DNA from: Rubritepida flocculans DSM 14296
GTDB taxonomy: Bacteria; Pseudomonadota; Alphaproteobacteria; Acetobacterales; Acetobacteraceae
Length of the DNA stretch: 64,000 bases
Direction: 5' to 3'
Assembly (NCBI RefSeq): GCF_000425365.1
Contig: NZ_AUDH01000005.1
Span: 158,915 to 222,914 of the forward strand
Every line of letters begins with the position of its first letter. Positions within the stretch are counted from its first letter, which is position 1. Below, piece by piece: positions 1-9,122 of the stretch. A program made the translations under genes and the position numbers. The notes under the pieces were generated by a model, which saw only the letters and a program-made list of their open reading frames with translations, was not told the origin of the DNA and made no database searches.

Positions 1-815
1 CGGTGGGGGCGGACACGCGCGTGCTCGACGCCTTCGGCGTGCCCTATGAGCTGCTGGACGCGGCGGGCTGCGCGGCGGCCGAACCCGCGCTGGCCGCCGT
101 CGCCGGAAAATACGTGGGCGGGCTGCGACTGCCGGGCGACGAGACGGGGGATGCCCACCTGTTCACCCAGCGCCTCGCCGCTCTCGCCGCCGCGCGCGGC
201 GTGCGCTTCCGCTACGGCGAGAGGATCGAGGCCATCGAGGCCGAGGCGGGCCGCGTGCTGGGCGTGCGCACCGCCGCGGGCCGGCATGCCGCCGACGCCT
301 ATGTGGTGGCGCTGGGCAGCTATGGCCCCGCGCTGCTGCGCCCGCTGGGCGTCTTCGTGCCGGTCTATCCGGTGAAGGGCTATTCGCTCACCCTGCCCGT
401 CACGGATCCCGAGATGGCGCCCGTCTCCACCGTGATGGACGAGACCTACAAGGTGGCCATCACGCGGCTGGGCGAGCGCATCCGCGTGGGCGGCACGGCT
501 GAGCTCGCGGGTTTCTCGCTGCGGCTGCGCGCGGCGCGGCGGGCCACGCTGGCGCATTCGGTGGGCGATCTCTTCCCCCGCGGGGGGGATCTCGCGCGCG
601 CGAGCTTCTGGACGGGGCTGCGCCCCATGACGCCCGACGGCACGCCGGTGGTGGGCGGCACGCGCTACGCCAACCTCTTCCTCAACACCGGGCATGGCAC
701 GCTGGGCTGGACCATGGCCTGCGGCAGCGGCCGGCTGATCGCGGACATCGTGAGCCGGCGCCCGCCCGAGATCGCGCATGAGGATCTGGCGCTCGCCCGC
801 TACGCGATGGCCTGA
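1..815 (+). CDS. dadA: D-amino-acid dehydrogenase small subunit, 3' part
   Basis: FAD-dependent oxidative deamination of D-amino acids (DadA family, DAO fold), passing electrons to the respiratory chain. About 270 C-terminal residues are present. The beginning, including the N-terminal dinucleotide-binding GxGxxG, lies before the window; the GTG at base 3 is only the first start-like codon in the open frame. Family landmarks are the substrate-domain stretch [11 protein letters not shown], then [15 protein letters not shown] and the C-terminal [17 protein letters not shown] that closes around the flavin. Full DadA proteins are about 415-430 residues, so roughly 150 are missing. No partner gene follows; the next gene is a tRNA on the other strand. 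The related glycine oxidase family is less likely because the C-terminal motif is DadA-like. Confidence 0.88.
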   Translation, partial: VGADTRVLDAFGVPYELLDAAGCAAAEPALAAVAGKYVGGLRLPGDETGDAHLFTQRLAALAAARGVRFRYGERIEAIEAEAGRVLGVRTAAGRHAADAYVVALGSYGPALLRPLGVFVPVYPVKGYSLTLPVTDPEMAPVSTVMDETYKVAITRLGERIRVGGTAELAGFSLRLRAARRATLAHSVGDLFPRGGDLARASFWTGLRPMTPDGTPVVGGTRYANLFLNTGHGTLGWTMACGSGRLIADIVSRRPPEIAHEDLALARYAMA

Positions 816-952
816 AGCAGGCGGCCGCATGGCCGGGCGTGTCGCGCATCACGGCAAGCCGAAGCCGGGATGAGGGGGGGCATCACGCCCCGGCCCGTAA
901 ACGCGGTCTCGGGCCGCGGAGGGCCCGGCGATGGACAGGCGGGTCGGAGGGG

Positions 953-1026
953 TGGCTGGGGGACCTGGATTCGAACCAAGGCTGCCCGGGTCAGAGCCGG
1001 GAGTTCTACCGCTAAACTATCCCCCA
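953..1026 (-). tRNA. tRNA-Gln (anticodon CUG)
   Basis: Read on the minus strand this folds as a complete cloverleaf. The acceptor stem is TGGGGGA with TCCCCCA, the discriminator is G and CCA is encoded. The anticodon stem CCCGG/CCGGG encloses the loop CTCTGAC, giving anticodon CTG, which reads CAG. The T arm CTTGG-TTCGAAT-CCAGG has one G-U pair. The 5' TGGGG start is typical of bacterial tRNA-Gln. It is convergent with dadA. Confidence 0.96.
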
Positions 1027-1041
1027 AGCGGCGCGGGCGGC

Positions 1042-1070
1042 CTCATAGCAAAGCGCGCGCCGCCTGCCAA
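1042..1070 (-). promoter_or_regulatory. Sigma70-type promoter of tRNA-Gln
   Basis: On the minus strand TTGGCA (1070-1065) is followed after exactly 17 bases by TATGAG (1047-1042). The -10 box lies 15 bases before the tRNA 5' end, which puts the likely transcription start about 8 bases upstream of the mature tRNA. The match to the housekeeping consensus and the spacing are good for such GC-rich DNA. Confidence 0.65.
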
Positions 1071-1143
1071 CCCGCTTTGCGCTTGCGCCGCGGGAAAGGC
1101 TTCACGATGATGACATACGACACATGCTCAGGCCGCACCCCCC

Positions 1144-2169
1144 ATGCGCCCCTCCCTCGCCACCGCCTCGCCGCCGCGCGGGCTGCCGGCCCGCACCGCT
1201 CCCCCTGCCCCGCTTTTCGCGGCGCTCGATCTCGGGACCAACAACTGCCGGCTGCTGATCGGCGCGCCGAGTCGCGCCGGCATCCGCGTGGTGGAGAGCT
1301 TCTCGCGCGTGGTGCGGCTGGGCGAAGGGCTGGCCGCCAGCGGCAGCCTCTCCGAGGCGGCGATGGAGCGCACGCTCGCCGCGCTCGCCGCCTGCGCCGA
1401 CCGGCTGCAGCGCCGCCCCGTGCGGCGGCTCGCCGCCGTGGCCACCGAGGCCTGCCGCCGCGCCGCGAACGGGCCCGCCTTCCTCGCCCGCGCCGAGGCC
1501 GAGACGGGGCTGCGCCCGCGCATCATCTCCGCGCGGGAGGAAGCGGAGCTCGCCATGGAGAGCTGCAGCCCCCTCCTCACGCCCGAGGACCGTCGGGCCA
1601 TCCTCTTCGACATCGGCGGCGGCTCGACCGAGATCGCCTGGGTGCGCGCGGGGGCGCGGCCGGAGCTGATCGGCTACCTCTCGCTTCCCTGCGGCGTGGT
1701 GACGCTGGCCGAGGGCGAGGACTGCTTCTCGCCCCGCGGCTTCGCGAAGGTGGTGGAGACGATCACCGAGCGCCTCGCCGCCTTCGACCGGCTGCACTGC
1801 ATCGGCCAGGAAATCCGCCGCGGCGGGGTGCGGCTGATCGGCACCTCCGGCACGGTGACGACGCTGGCGGGGGTGGTGCTGAAGCTGCCGCGCTACAACC
1901 GCGCCCTGGTGGATGGCCGGCGCATCCCCGCCGAGGCGGCCGATGACGCGCTGGCCGAACTCTTCGCGCTGGGCCGGCGCGGGCTCATGGCGCACCCCTG
2001 CGTCGGGCCGGAGCGGGCGGATTACGTGCTGCCCGGCTGCGCGGTCTATGCCGCCATCCGCCGCCTCTGGCCGGTGGAGGAGGTGACGGTGGCCGACCGT
2101 GGGCTGCGGGAGGGGATGCTGATGCGCCTGATGCGCGGCGAGACGCGTGGTGCCGCGGGCCGGGGCTGA
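1144..2169 (+). CDS. ppx: Ppx/GppA family exopolyphosphatase / pppGpp phosphohydrolase
   Basis: Member of the ASKHA-fold Ppx/GppA family, which removes terminal phosphates from polyphosphate or converts pppGpp to ppGpp. The first phosphate loop is ALDLGTNNCRLLIG (around residues 28-41), the second is FDIGGGSTE (around 157-165) and the third region is LIGTSGTVTTLAG. At 341 residues it has the single phosphatase module and lacks the C-terminal HD-like extension of longer enzymes. It overlaps the open frame of the next gene by a few bases and is surely co-transcribed with rlmE, an arrangement common in alphaproteobacteria. The sequence does not show which substrate is preferred. Confidence 0.9.
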   Translation: MRPSLATASPPRGLPARTAPPAPLFAALDLGTNNCRLLIGAPSRAGIRVVESFSRVVRLGEGLAASGSLSEAAMERTLAALAACADRLQRRPVRRLAAVATEACRRAANGPAFLARAEAETGLRPRIISAREEAELAMESCSPLLTPEDRRAILFDIGGGSTEIAWVRAGARPELIGYLSLPCGVVTLAEGEDCFSPRGFAKVVETITERLAAFDRLHCIGQEIRRGGVRLIGTSGTVTTLAGVVLKLPRYNRALVDGRRIPAEAADDALAELFALGRRGLMAHPCVGPERADYVLPGCAVYAAIRRLWPVEEVTVADRGLREGMLMRLMRGETRGAAGRG

Positions 2170-2200
2170 CGCGCCGCCCGCGCGCGCCTACACCCGCGCC

Positions 2201-2863
2201 ATGCCCCCCGGCCCCCGCAACACCCGCACCAGCCTTCGCAGTACGCGCGGGCGCAGCACCGCCTCGCAGCGCTGGCTCTCGCGCCAGCTCAACGACCCCT
2301 ATGTGAAGGCGGCGAAGGCGGCGGGCTGGCGCTCGCGCGCCGCCTTCAAGCTGATCGAGCTGGACGACCGCTTCGGCCTCATCACCCCCGGCTGCCGGGT
2401 GGTGGACCTCGGCGCCGCCCCTGGCGGCTGGACGCAGGTGGCGCTGCGGCGCGGCGGGCCGGCGGCGCGGGTGGTGGGGCTCGACCTGCTGGAGATGGAG
2501 CCCATCCCCGGCGCCACCCTCCTGCGCGGCGATTTCCAGGAGGAGGCGGCCGAGGCCGCGGTGCGCGCCGCCCTCGACGGCCCCGCGGATCTCGTGCTCT
2601 CCGACATGGCGCCGAACACCACGGGCCACACCGCGACGGACCATCTGCGCATCATGGCGCTCGCCGAACTCGCGCTCGATTTCGCGCTGAAGGTGCTCCG
2701 GCCCGGCGGCGCCTTCGTGGCCAAGCTGTTCCAGGGCGGGGCGGAGCGCGAGATGCTCGCGCGGCTGCGCCGGCATTTCGCAGAGGTGCGCCACGCGAAG
2801 CCCCCCGCCTCGCGCAAGGAATCGGCCGAGACCTATGTGGTGGCCACGGGGTTCCGTCCCTGA
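2201..2863 (+). CDS. rlmE: 23S rRNA (uridine-2552-2'-O)-methyltransferase RlmE
   Basis: RrmJ/FtsJ enzyme that methylates the 2'-OH of U2552 in the 23S A-loop during late 50S assembly. The Rossmann SAM site VVDLGAAPGGWTQVA is near residue 63, the catalytic Asp is in LSDMAPNTTGH, the Lys in FVAKLFQGG and the Glu in SAETYVVATGF, giving the K-D-K-E set. I start it at the ATG at 2201 (220 residues), because the GTG further upstream (2147) lies inside ppx and adds non-conserved sequence. A basic N-terminal stretch rich in Arg and Ser precedes the core. It is the second gene of the ppx-rlmE operon. Confidence 0.93.
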   Translation: MPPGPRNTRTSLRSTRGRSTASQRWLSRQLNDPYVKAAKAAGWRSRAAFKLIELDDRFGLITPGCRVVDLGAAPGGWTQVALRRGGPAARVVGLDLLEMEPIPGATLLRGDFQEEAAEAAVRAALDGPADLVLSDMAPNTTGHTATDHLRIMALAELALDFALKVLRPGGAFVAKLFQGGAEREMLARLRRHFAEVRHAKPPASRKESAETYVVATGFRP

Positions 2864-2908
2864 TCGGTCATGGCCCGCGCGCTTGCGGCGCGGGGGGGCG
2901 GGGGTTAA

Positions 2909-4456
<1,548 letters not shown>

Positions 4457-4577
4457 GGCGGGCCGCCCCCAGGGCTCAGGGAAGGCCGTCCCATCGGCAC
4501 GGCCGCAGCGTGGGTGGGCCCGCCCCACCGCCATCGCCGGCGGCGGCAGCAGCGGCATCGCAAGCCCCCCCTCCCCC

Positions 4578-4603
4578 GCCGGGCGTGGCCCGGCCTCCGG
4601 AGG
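4578..4603. terminator. Possible bidirectional terminator after guaB
   Basis: Two adjacent perfect inverted repeats occupy the convergent gap between guaB and the minus-strand gene at 4612: GCCGGGC-GTG-GCCCGGC (4578-4594) and CCTCCGGAGG (4594-4603). No U-tract follows on either strand, so intrinsic termination is only a suggestion from position and stem strength. Confidence 0.35.
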
Positions 4604-4611
4604 CGGGGCAT

Positions 4612-5274
4612 CTACACCAGCGGCGGCTCCGGCAGGCGCAGGAAATGGGCGGCCGCGGTGGCGCGGCCGAGCATGGCGCGCAGCGCCGGGTCCTGCTCCG
4701 CCGCGCCGCCCGTGATCACCTCCATCGGGACGAAGAACTCGTGCGCCTGGGGCGTCTGGGTGGAGGCGAAGGTCTCGTAGTGCGCCTCGCGCAGCGCGAA
4801 GAGCACGCGCGCATCGCGCACCGGCAGCACGAGCTCGTGCCGCGGCTCTGAGGTGAGGCAGCGCAGCAGCCGCCAGCGCGGGATGCGGCTGCCCTCCTGG
4901 GCGGGCTGCTGCAGCCACTCGAGCGGGCAGACCGCCAGCAGCGACCCCGTGGAGGGGGCGAAGCGCGAACGCTTGTCGAGCAGGTTCTGGTAGGTGCTGC
5001 AGGCCTCGATGCACAGGATGTCCACGTAGAGGTCGTCGGGCCTGTCGCTGAAATGGAGATAGAGGCCATCGGGCAGGGTGCGCAGGCGCTGGCTGCCCGG
5101 CACCTTGAGATAGGGCTGCACGACGGGGCCCGGATGGGGGCGCGCCTTGAGCCAGGTGCCGGGCTGCTTGACGGAAGGCTCGATGCCTGGCGGGCGCTGA
5201 GGCCAGACGCTCAGGCATTCCCGGACGCGACGGTCCAGCTCGAAGTGAGAGGACTTGCGGGCGACTGCAACCAA
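4612..5274 (-). CDS. Uncharacterised protein, 220 residues
   Basis: I do not recognise a family. The protein is soluble-looking, with no signal peptide or membrane segment, and rich in Pro, Leu and Arg. Short segments such as LYVDILCIEAC and HEFFVPMEVITGGAAEQDPALR look like folded protein rather than a frame shadow. Translation probably starts at TTG 5274, because GGAGG sits seven bases before it; a nearby ATG (5288) is out of frame. Upstream lies the only AT-rich patch in this part of the window, carrying a hairpin and three GANTC sites, so expression may be regulated. It is convergent with guaB and not part of an operon. Confidence 0.7.
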   Translation of the reverse strand: MVAVARKSSHFELDRRVRECLSVWPQRPPGIEPSVKQPGTWLKARPHPGPVVQPYLKVPGSQRLRTLPDGLYLHFSDRPDDLYVDILCIEACSTYQNLLDKRSRFAPSTGSLLAVCPLEWLQQPAQEGSRIPRWRLLRCLTSEPRHELVLPVRDARVLFALREAHYETFASTQTPQAHEFFVPMEVITGGAAEQDPALRAMLGRATAAAHFLRLPEPPLV

Positions 5275-5376
5275 GGATGCGCCTCCATGCCGATTTCACC
5301 ACCGTAGATTGCAGGTAGCCGAAGATTTAAGTCCTGCACAAGCGGGAAGCAGAGGTTTTCGGCAAAAATTCCTTTG

Positions 5377-5416
5377 GATTCAATCATCGTCTCGCATAGG
5401 AATCTTTAGATTCCTA
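5377..5416. promoter_or_regulatory. AT-rich patch with perfect palindrome and three GANTC sites
   Basis: TAGGAATC-TTTA-GATTCCTA (5397-5416) is an inverted repeat with perfect 8-base arms. GANTC motifs occur at 5377, 5400 and 5409, the last two inside the palindrome arms. The patch lies about 100-140 bases upstream of the TTG start at 5274. GANTC is the target of the CcrM DNA methyltransferase in many alphaproteobacteria. It may be an operator or methylation-sensitive promoter, and no -10/-35 pair is convincing. The whole gap 5275-5661 holds no credible gene; its second half is GC-rich low-complexity sequence. Confidence 0.4.
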
Positions 5417-5512
5417 GGTTCTTCAAGGAAGAAGCCGCGCGCCTTGCGACCGCAGTCCGCGCCGGGCCGCCCGGGGCCGCCTTCCCGCCCCTCGCCCGGG
5501 GCAGGCCCTATC

Positions 5513-5556
5513 GCCGGCCCCCATGCCGCCGGCCCCCATGCCGCCGGCCGCATGCC
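5513..5556. repeat. Short tandem repeat, 15-base unit, about three copies
   Basis: The unit GCCGGCCCCCATGCC occurs twice perfectly (5513-5527, 5528-5542), followed by a degenerate 14-base copy (5543-5556). It lies in the non-coding gap between recJ and the 220-residue gene. Slippage in GC-rich DNA is a sufficient explanation. Confidence 0.7.
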
Positions 5557-5661
5557 GTGGGTTCGTGATGCAGCGCCCGGCGCTCGCGCCGGGGGGAACG
5601 CGCCCGCCGGGGCGGCGGGCGGCGGCGTGCCGAAACAAGGGGAGAACAGCGGCCAGCCGAA

Positions 5662-7422
5662 TCAGGCGGCCGCCGCGTCCCGGATCAGGAAGCTCGCGCC
5701 GGGCGTGTCGTTCCAGCGATCGGCCTTCAGCGTGCCGCACAGGTGCAGCGGCCGGCCGGGCGAGAGCAGCGCCGCCTCCAGCGGCGTCTCCCGCACGCGG
5801 AAGCACAGGGCCTTGATGCGCCCGCCCTCCTCGCCTTCCAGGAAGGCGCGCAGCGTCGTTCCGCCCTTGCCCACCAGCCCCGCCTTCACCACCCGCACCC
5901 GCGTCAGCGCCAGCAGCGGCTCCTCATGGCCCGCGCCATAGGGGCCGAGGCGCTCCAGGGTTTCGGCCGCCTCCGGCGTCGCTCCGCGCGCGGTCAGCGC
6001 GCCGTCGAGCCACAGTTCCGGCACATCGGGCAGGTCCGCCGCCGCCGCCAGGCGCTCGTCCAGATGCGCGTGCAGGGCGCGCAGCGCGTTCTGCTCGGCG
6101 GTGAAGCCCGCCGCCATGGCGTGCCCGCCGCCCGCTTTCAGCAGGCCTTTCTGGCGCGCCGCGATCACCGCCGCGCCGAGGTCGAGCCCCGGCACCGAGC
6201 GGCCCGAGCCCTTGGCCAGCCCCTCCGACAGCCCGGCCACGCAGGCGGGGCGGTTGAAGCGCTCGCGCAGCCGGCCGGCCACGATGCCCACCACCCCGGG
6301 GTGCCACCCCTCGCCCGCCACCAGCAGCACGGCATGGCCCGCGGCGCGCTGCGCCTCGGCCTGCGCCATGGCCGCGGCCAGCACCCCGGCCTCCACCTCC
6401 TGGCGCTGGCGGTTCACCGCGTCGAGCCGCTCGGCGATGGCGCGGGCCGCGACGGGATCCTCCTCCACCAGCAGGCGCAGGCCGAGGTCGGGCGCGCTGA
6501 TCCGCCCGCCCGCGTTGATGCGCGGCCCCAGCAGGAAGCCGAGCGTATGGGCCGAGGGCGCCTCCCGCGCCCCGGCCACATCCAGCAGCGCCGCAAGCCC
6601 TGGCCGCGCCCGCCCGGCCATCACCCGCAGCCCCTGCGCGACGAAGGCGCGGTTCACGCCCAGGAGCGGCACCACGTCGCAGACCGTGGCCAGCGCCACC
6701 AGGTCCAGCGCCGCGCGCAGGTCGGGCTCGGGGCGGGCGGCGAAGAAGCCGCGCCGGCGCAGCTCCCGCTGCATCGCGACCGCGGCGAGGAAGGCCACCC
6801 CCGCGGCGCAGAGCTGCCGCAGCCCCGAGCGGTCGTCCAGCCGGTTCGGGTTCACCGCGGCGCGCACGCGCGGCGGCGGGCCCTCGGCCAGGTGATGGTC
6901 CAGCACCACCACATCGGCACGCCCATCAGCCCCGGCCAGCGCCTCATGCGCGGCGATGCCGCAATCCACGCAGACCACGAGCGTATGCCCCGCCGCCACC
7001 AGCCGCTCGATGGCCGGCCCGTTGGGGCCATAGCCCTCGGCGATGCGGTCCGGCACATAGGGGGTGACGGCGCAGCCCAGCGCCCGCAGCGCCTCGGTCA
7101 GCAGCGCGCCCGAGCAGGCGCCGTCCACGTCGTAATCGGCGAAGACGGCCACCTTTTCGCCCCGCTCGGCGGCATCGGCGAGCCGGGCGGCGGCCGCGTC
7201 CATGTCGGTCAGCACCGAGGGGTCGGGCAGCAGGGCGCGCAGGGTGGGGGCGAGGAACTCCTCGGCCGCCTCGATGCCCACGCCGCGCGCGGCCATGATG
7301 CGCCCCGCGAGTTCGGGCAGGCCGAGCCGCTGCGAAAGCGCGGCGCCGAGCCGCGCATCCGTGGGGCGCCAGAGCCAGCGGCGCCCCGTCAGGCTGCGCT
7401 CGACCCCGAGCGCGGTGTCCAT
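5662..7422 (-). CDS. recJ: Single-stranded-DNA-specific exonuclease RecJ
   Basis: 5'-3' ssDNA exonuclease of the DHH phosphoesterase superfamily, acting in RecF-pathway recombination, mismatch repair and fork processing. Metal-binding motifs are ADYDVDGA (about residues 94-101), VCVDCGI and LDHHLAEG (about 174), then the DHHA1-type segment with GRINAGGR and the C-terminal SGRSVPGLDL and KAGGGHAMAAGF. Its 586 residues match the family. Its ATG overlaps the glpX stop (TGATG), so the two are translationally coupled. RecJ is the last gene of the alaC-hom-SIMPL-glpX-recJ run. Confidence 0.95.
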   Translation of the reverse strand: MDTALGVERSLTGRRWLWRPTDARLGAALSQRLGLPELAGRIMAARGVGIEAAEEFLAPTLRALLPDPSVLTDMDAAAARLADAAERGEKVAVFADYDVDGACSGALLTEALRALGCAVTPYVPDRIAEGYGPNGPAIERLVAAGHTLVVCVDCGIAAHEALAGADGRADVVVLDHHLAEGPPPRVRAAVNPNRLDDRSGLRQLCAAGVAFLAAVAMQRELRRRGFFAARPEPDLRAALDLVALATVCDVVPLLGVNRAFVAQGLRVMAGRARPGLAALLDVAGAREAPSAHTLGFLLGPRINAGGRISAPDLGLRLLVEEDPVAARAIAERLDAVNRQRQEVEAGVLAAAMAQAEAQRAAGHAVLLVAGEGWHPGVVGIVAGRLRERFNRPACVAGLSEGLAKGSGRSVPGLDLGAAVIAARQKGLLKAGGGHAMAAGFTAEQNALRALHAHLDERLAAAADLPDVPELWLDGALTARGATPEAAETLERLGPYGAGHEEPLLALTRVRVVKAGLVGKGGTTLRAFLEGEEGGRIKALCFRVRETPLEAALLSPGRPLHLCGTLKADRWNDTPGASFLIRDAAAA

Positions 7423-8420
7423 CAGAGGATGGGCTTCACGCGGAAATTGTGGTGCCCCTCGACGTAGCGCACCGTGCCGGACTTGCTGCGCATCACGATG
7501 GAATGCGTCACCGCGCCCCCGGGAATGAGCCGCACCCCGCGCAGCAGCGGCCCGGTGGTGACGCCGGTGGCGGCGAACATCACCTCGCCCGCAGCCATCT
7601 CCTCCATGGCGAATTTCCGGTGCGGATCCTCCATCCCCATCTCGCGCGCGCGGGCCACCTGGGCCTCGTCCTCGAAGATGAGCCGCCCCTGCATCTGCCC
7701 GCCGATGCAGCGCAGCGCGGCGGCGGCCAGGACGCCCTCCGGCGCGCCACCCCAGCCGAGATACATGTCCACCCCCGTCTCGGGCTGGGCCACGGCGAGC
7801 ACGCCGAACACGTCGCCGTCGGGGATGAGCATGAGCCGCGCGCCCGCGGCGCGGCAGGCCTTGATGATCTCCTTGTGCCGGTCCCGGTCGAGCACGCAGA
7901 CGGTGAGCTCGCCCACCTCGCAGCCCTTGGCGGCGGCCAGCGCGCGCAGATTCTCCTCGGGGCTGCGGTCGAGATCCACCACGCCGGGCGGCAGGCCGGG
8001 GCCGACGGCGATCTTGTCCATGTACACGTCGGGCGCGTGCAGGAAGCCGCCGCGGGGGGCGAGCGCCACCACGGCCATGGCGTTGGGCCCGCCCTTGGCG
8101 GTGAGCGAGGTGCCCTCCAGCGGGTCCACCGCGATGTCGGCGCGCATCCCGCCGCCGGACTTGGCGTAGAGGCCCACCTTCTCGCCGATGTAGAGCATCG
8201 GCGCCTCGTCCATCTCGCCCTCGCCGATCACCACCGTGCCGTCGATGGCCACGCTGTCGAAGGCGCGGCGCATGGCCTCCACGGCGGCGCCGTCGGCGGC
8301 GTTCTTGTCCCCCTTGCCGACCCAGCGGCTCGCGGCCAGCGCCGCGGCCTCGGTGACGCGCACGAGTTCCAGCGCCAGGTTGCGGTCCACCTGCGCCTGG
8401 CGGGCTTCGGTCTCGCTCAT
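7422..8420 (-). CDS. glpX: Class II fructose-1,6-bisphosphatase GlpX
   Basis: Hydrolyses fructose-1,6-bisphosphate to fructose-6-phosphate for gluconeogenesis and the Calvin/ribulose cycles, using a Li-sensitive metal-dependent mechanism. Family signatures are GKGDKNAADGAAVEAMR near residue 36, the metal-site stretch VVIGEGEMDEAPML, DPLEGTSLTAKG, and YLGWGGAPEGVLAAAALRCIGG. Its 332 residues are the usual length. It starts at an ATG 23 bases after the SIMPL gene and overlaps recJ by one base. In many alphaproteobacteria glpX sits directly between hom and recJ; here a SIMPL gene is interposed. Confidence 0.96.
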   Translation of the reverse strand: MSETEARQAQVDRNLALELVRVTEAAALAASRWVGKGDKNAADGAAVEAMRRAFDSVAIDGTVVIGEGEMDEAPMLYIGEKVGLYAKSGGGMRADIAVDPLEGTSLTAKGGPNAMAVVALAPRGGFLHAPDVYMDKIAVGPGLPPGVVDLDRSPEENLRALAAAKGCEVGELTVCVLDRDRHKEIIKACRAAGARLMLIPDGDVFGVLAVAQPETGVDMYLGWGGAPEGVLAAAALRCIGGQMQGRLIFEDEAQVARAREMGMEDPHRKFAMEEMAAGEVMFAATGVTTGPLLRGVRLIPGGAVTHSIVMRSKSGTVRYVEGHHNFRVKPIL

Positions 8421-8443
8421 GTTTCCTCCCTCGGGGGTCGCGC

Positions 8444-9118
8444 TCAGCGGCGCAGCAGCAGATCGCCCGTGACCTGGAAGCTCACGGGAATGTCCTCGAC
8501 GGTGGCCACGGGCGGCGGCACGGCCCCGGCGGCGCGGGCGGGCTGCGGAGCGGCCATGGCGAAGGGGCGCGCCTCGGGGGCGGCGTCCACGCTGAGGTGG
8601 GTGAGTGCGACGACGCGCAGGCCGAGCTCGCGCGCCACCATCTCCGCGCGCTCGCGCAGGGCGCGGATGGCCTGGCGCATCGCCGCGTCCCGCGCCTCGC
8701 GCGCCGCGGCTTCGGAGAGGCGCCAGCGCAGCTCGCCGAGCAGCAGCCCCTCCTCCTGCAGCCGCGCGATCAGCGCCAGCGCCGGCTCGCCGCGCGCCGC
8801 GACGAGGCTGAGGGATTGCTGCGCCAGGAACTCCTGCCCGCGCGGCTCCTGGTGCGCATGGTAGCGGCCGGTGGTGGCGGTGACACCCTCCACCGCGCGC
8901 GCCGCGGCCAACGCCGCGGCCATGCGGCGGTTCACCTCGCCCTGCACCGCGCCGGCCTCGAAGCCGCGCGCCTCGACGCGCAGCACGGCCAGCAGCTCAT
9001 CGGGGGCCACGCGCACCTCCCCGCTCGCGCCGAGACGCAGCCGCGTCTCGTTGGGCGACTGCGCCGCCGCCGCGGCGGGCAGCAGCAGCAGGGCGGGGAT
9101 CAGGGCGCGGCGCAGCAT
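8444..9118 (-). CDS. SIMPL (DUF541) domain secreted protein
   Basis: Exported protein of the SIMPL/DUF541 family (BP26/OMP28-like), whose biochemical role is poorly defined and whose relatives form ring-shaped periplasmic assemblies. An N-terminal signal peptide (about residues 1-20, ALLLLPAAAAAQ) is followed by GASGEVRVAPDELLAVLRVEARG, with the paired SIMPL halves linked by an Arg/Ala-rich helix. The last strand is VEDIPVSFQVTGDLLLRR. Length 224 residues. It starts four bases after the hom stop and precedes glpX by 23 bases, so it is in the operon. Its presence among cytoplasmic metabolic genes is unexplained. Confidence 0.85.
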   Translation of the reverse strand: MLRRALIPALLLLPAAAAAQSPNETRLRLGASGEVRVAPDELLAVLRVEARGFEAGAVQGEVNRRMAAALAAARAVEGVTATTGRYHAHQEPRGQEFLAQQSLSLVAARGEPALALIARLQEEGLLLGELRWRLSEAAAREARDAAMRQAIRALRERAEMVARELGLRVVALTHLSVDAAPEARPFAMAAPQPARAAGAVPPPVATVEDIPVSFQVTGDLLLRR

Positions 9119-9122
9119 GGGC

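Noticed and set aside
870..1946. A 358-codon plus-strand frame over the tRNA and ppx
   Set aside because: It would read through tRNA-Gln and an alternative frame of ppx; Arg/Ala-rich only.
5513..5556. Short tandem repeat as a possible CRISPR array
   Set aside because: Units are directly adjacent without spacers, and only three copies exist; no cas genes are in the window.
5423..5941. Small open frames in the GC-rich half of the 5275-5661 gap
   Set aside because: All run into recJ sequence or are Arg/Pro/Ala-rich shadows with no ribosome site.
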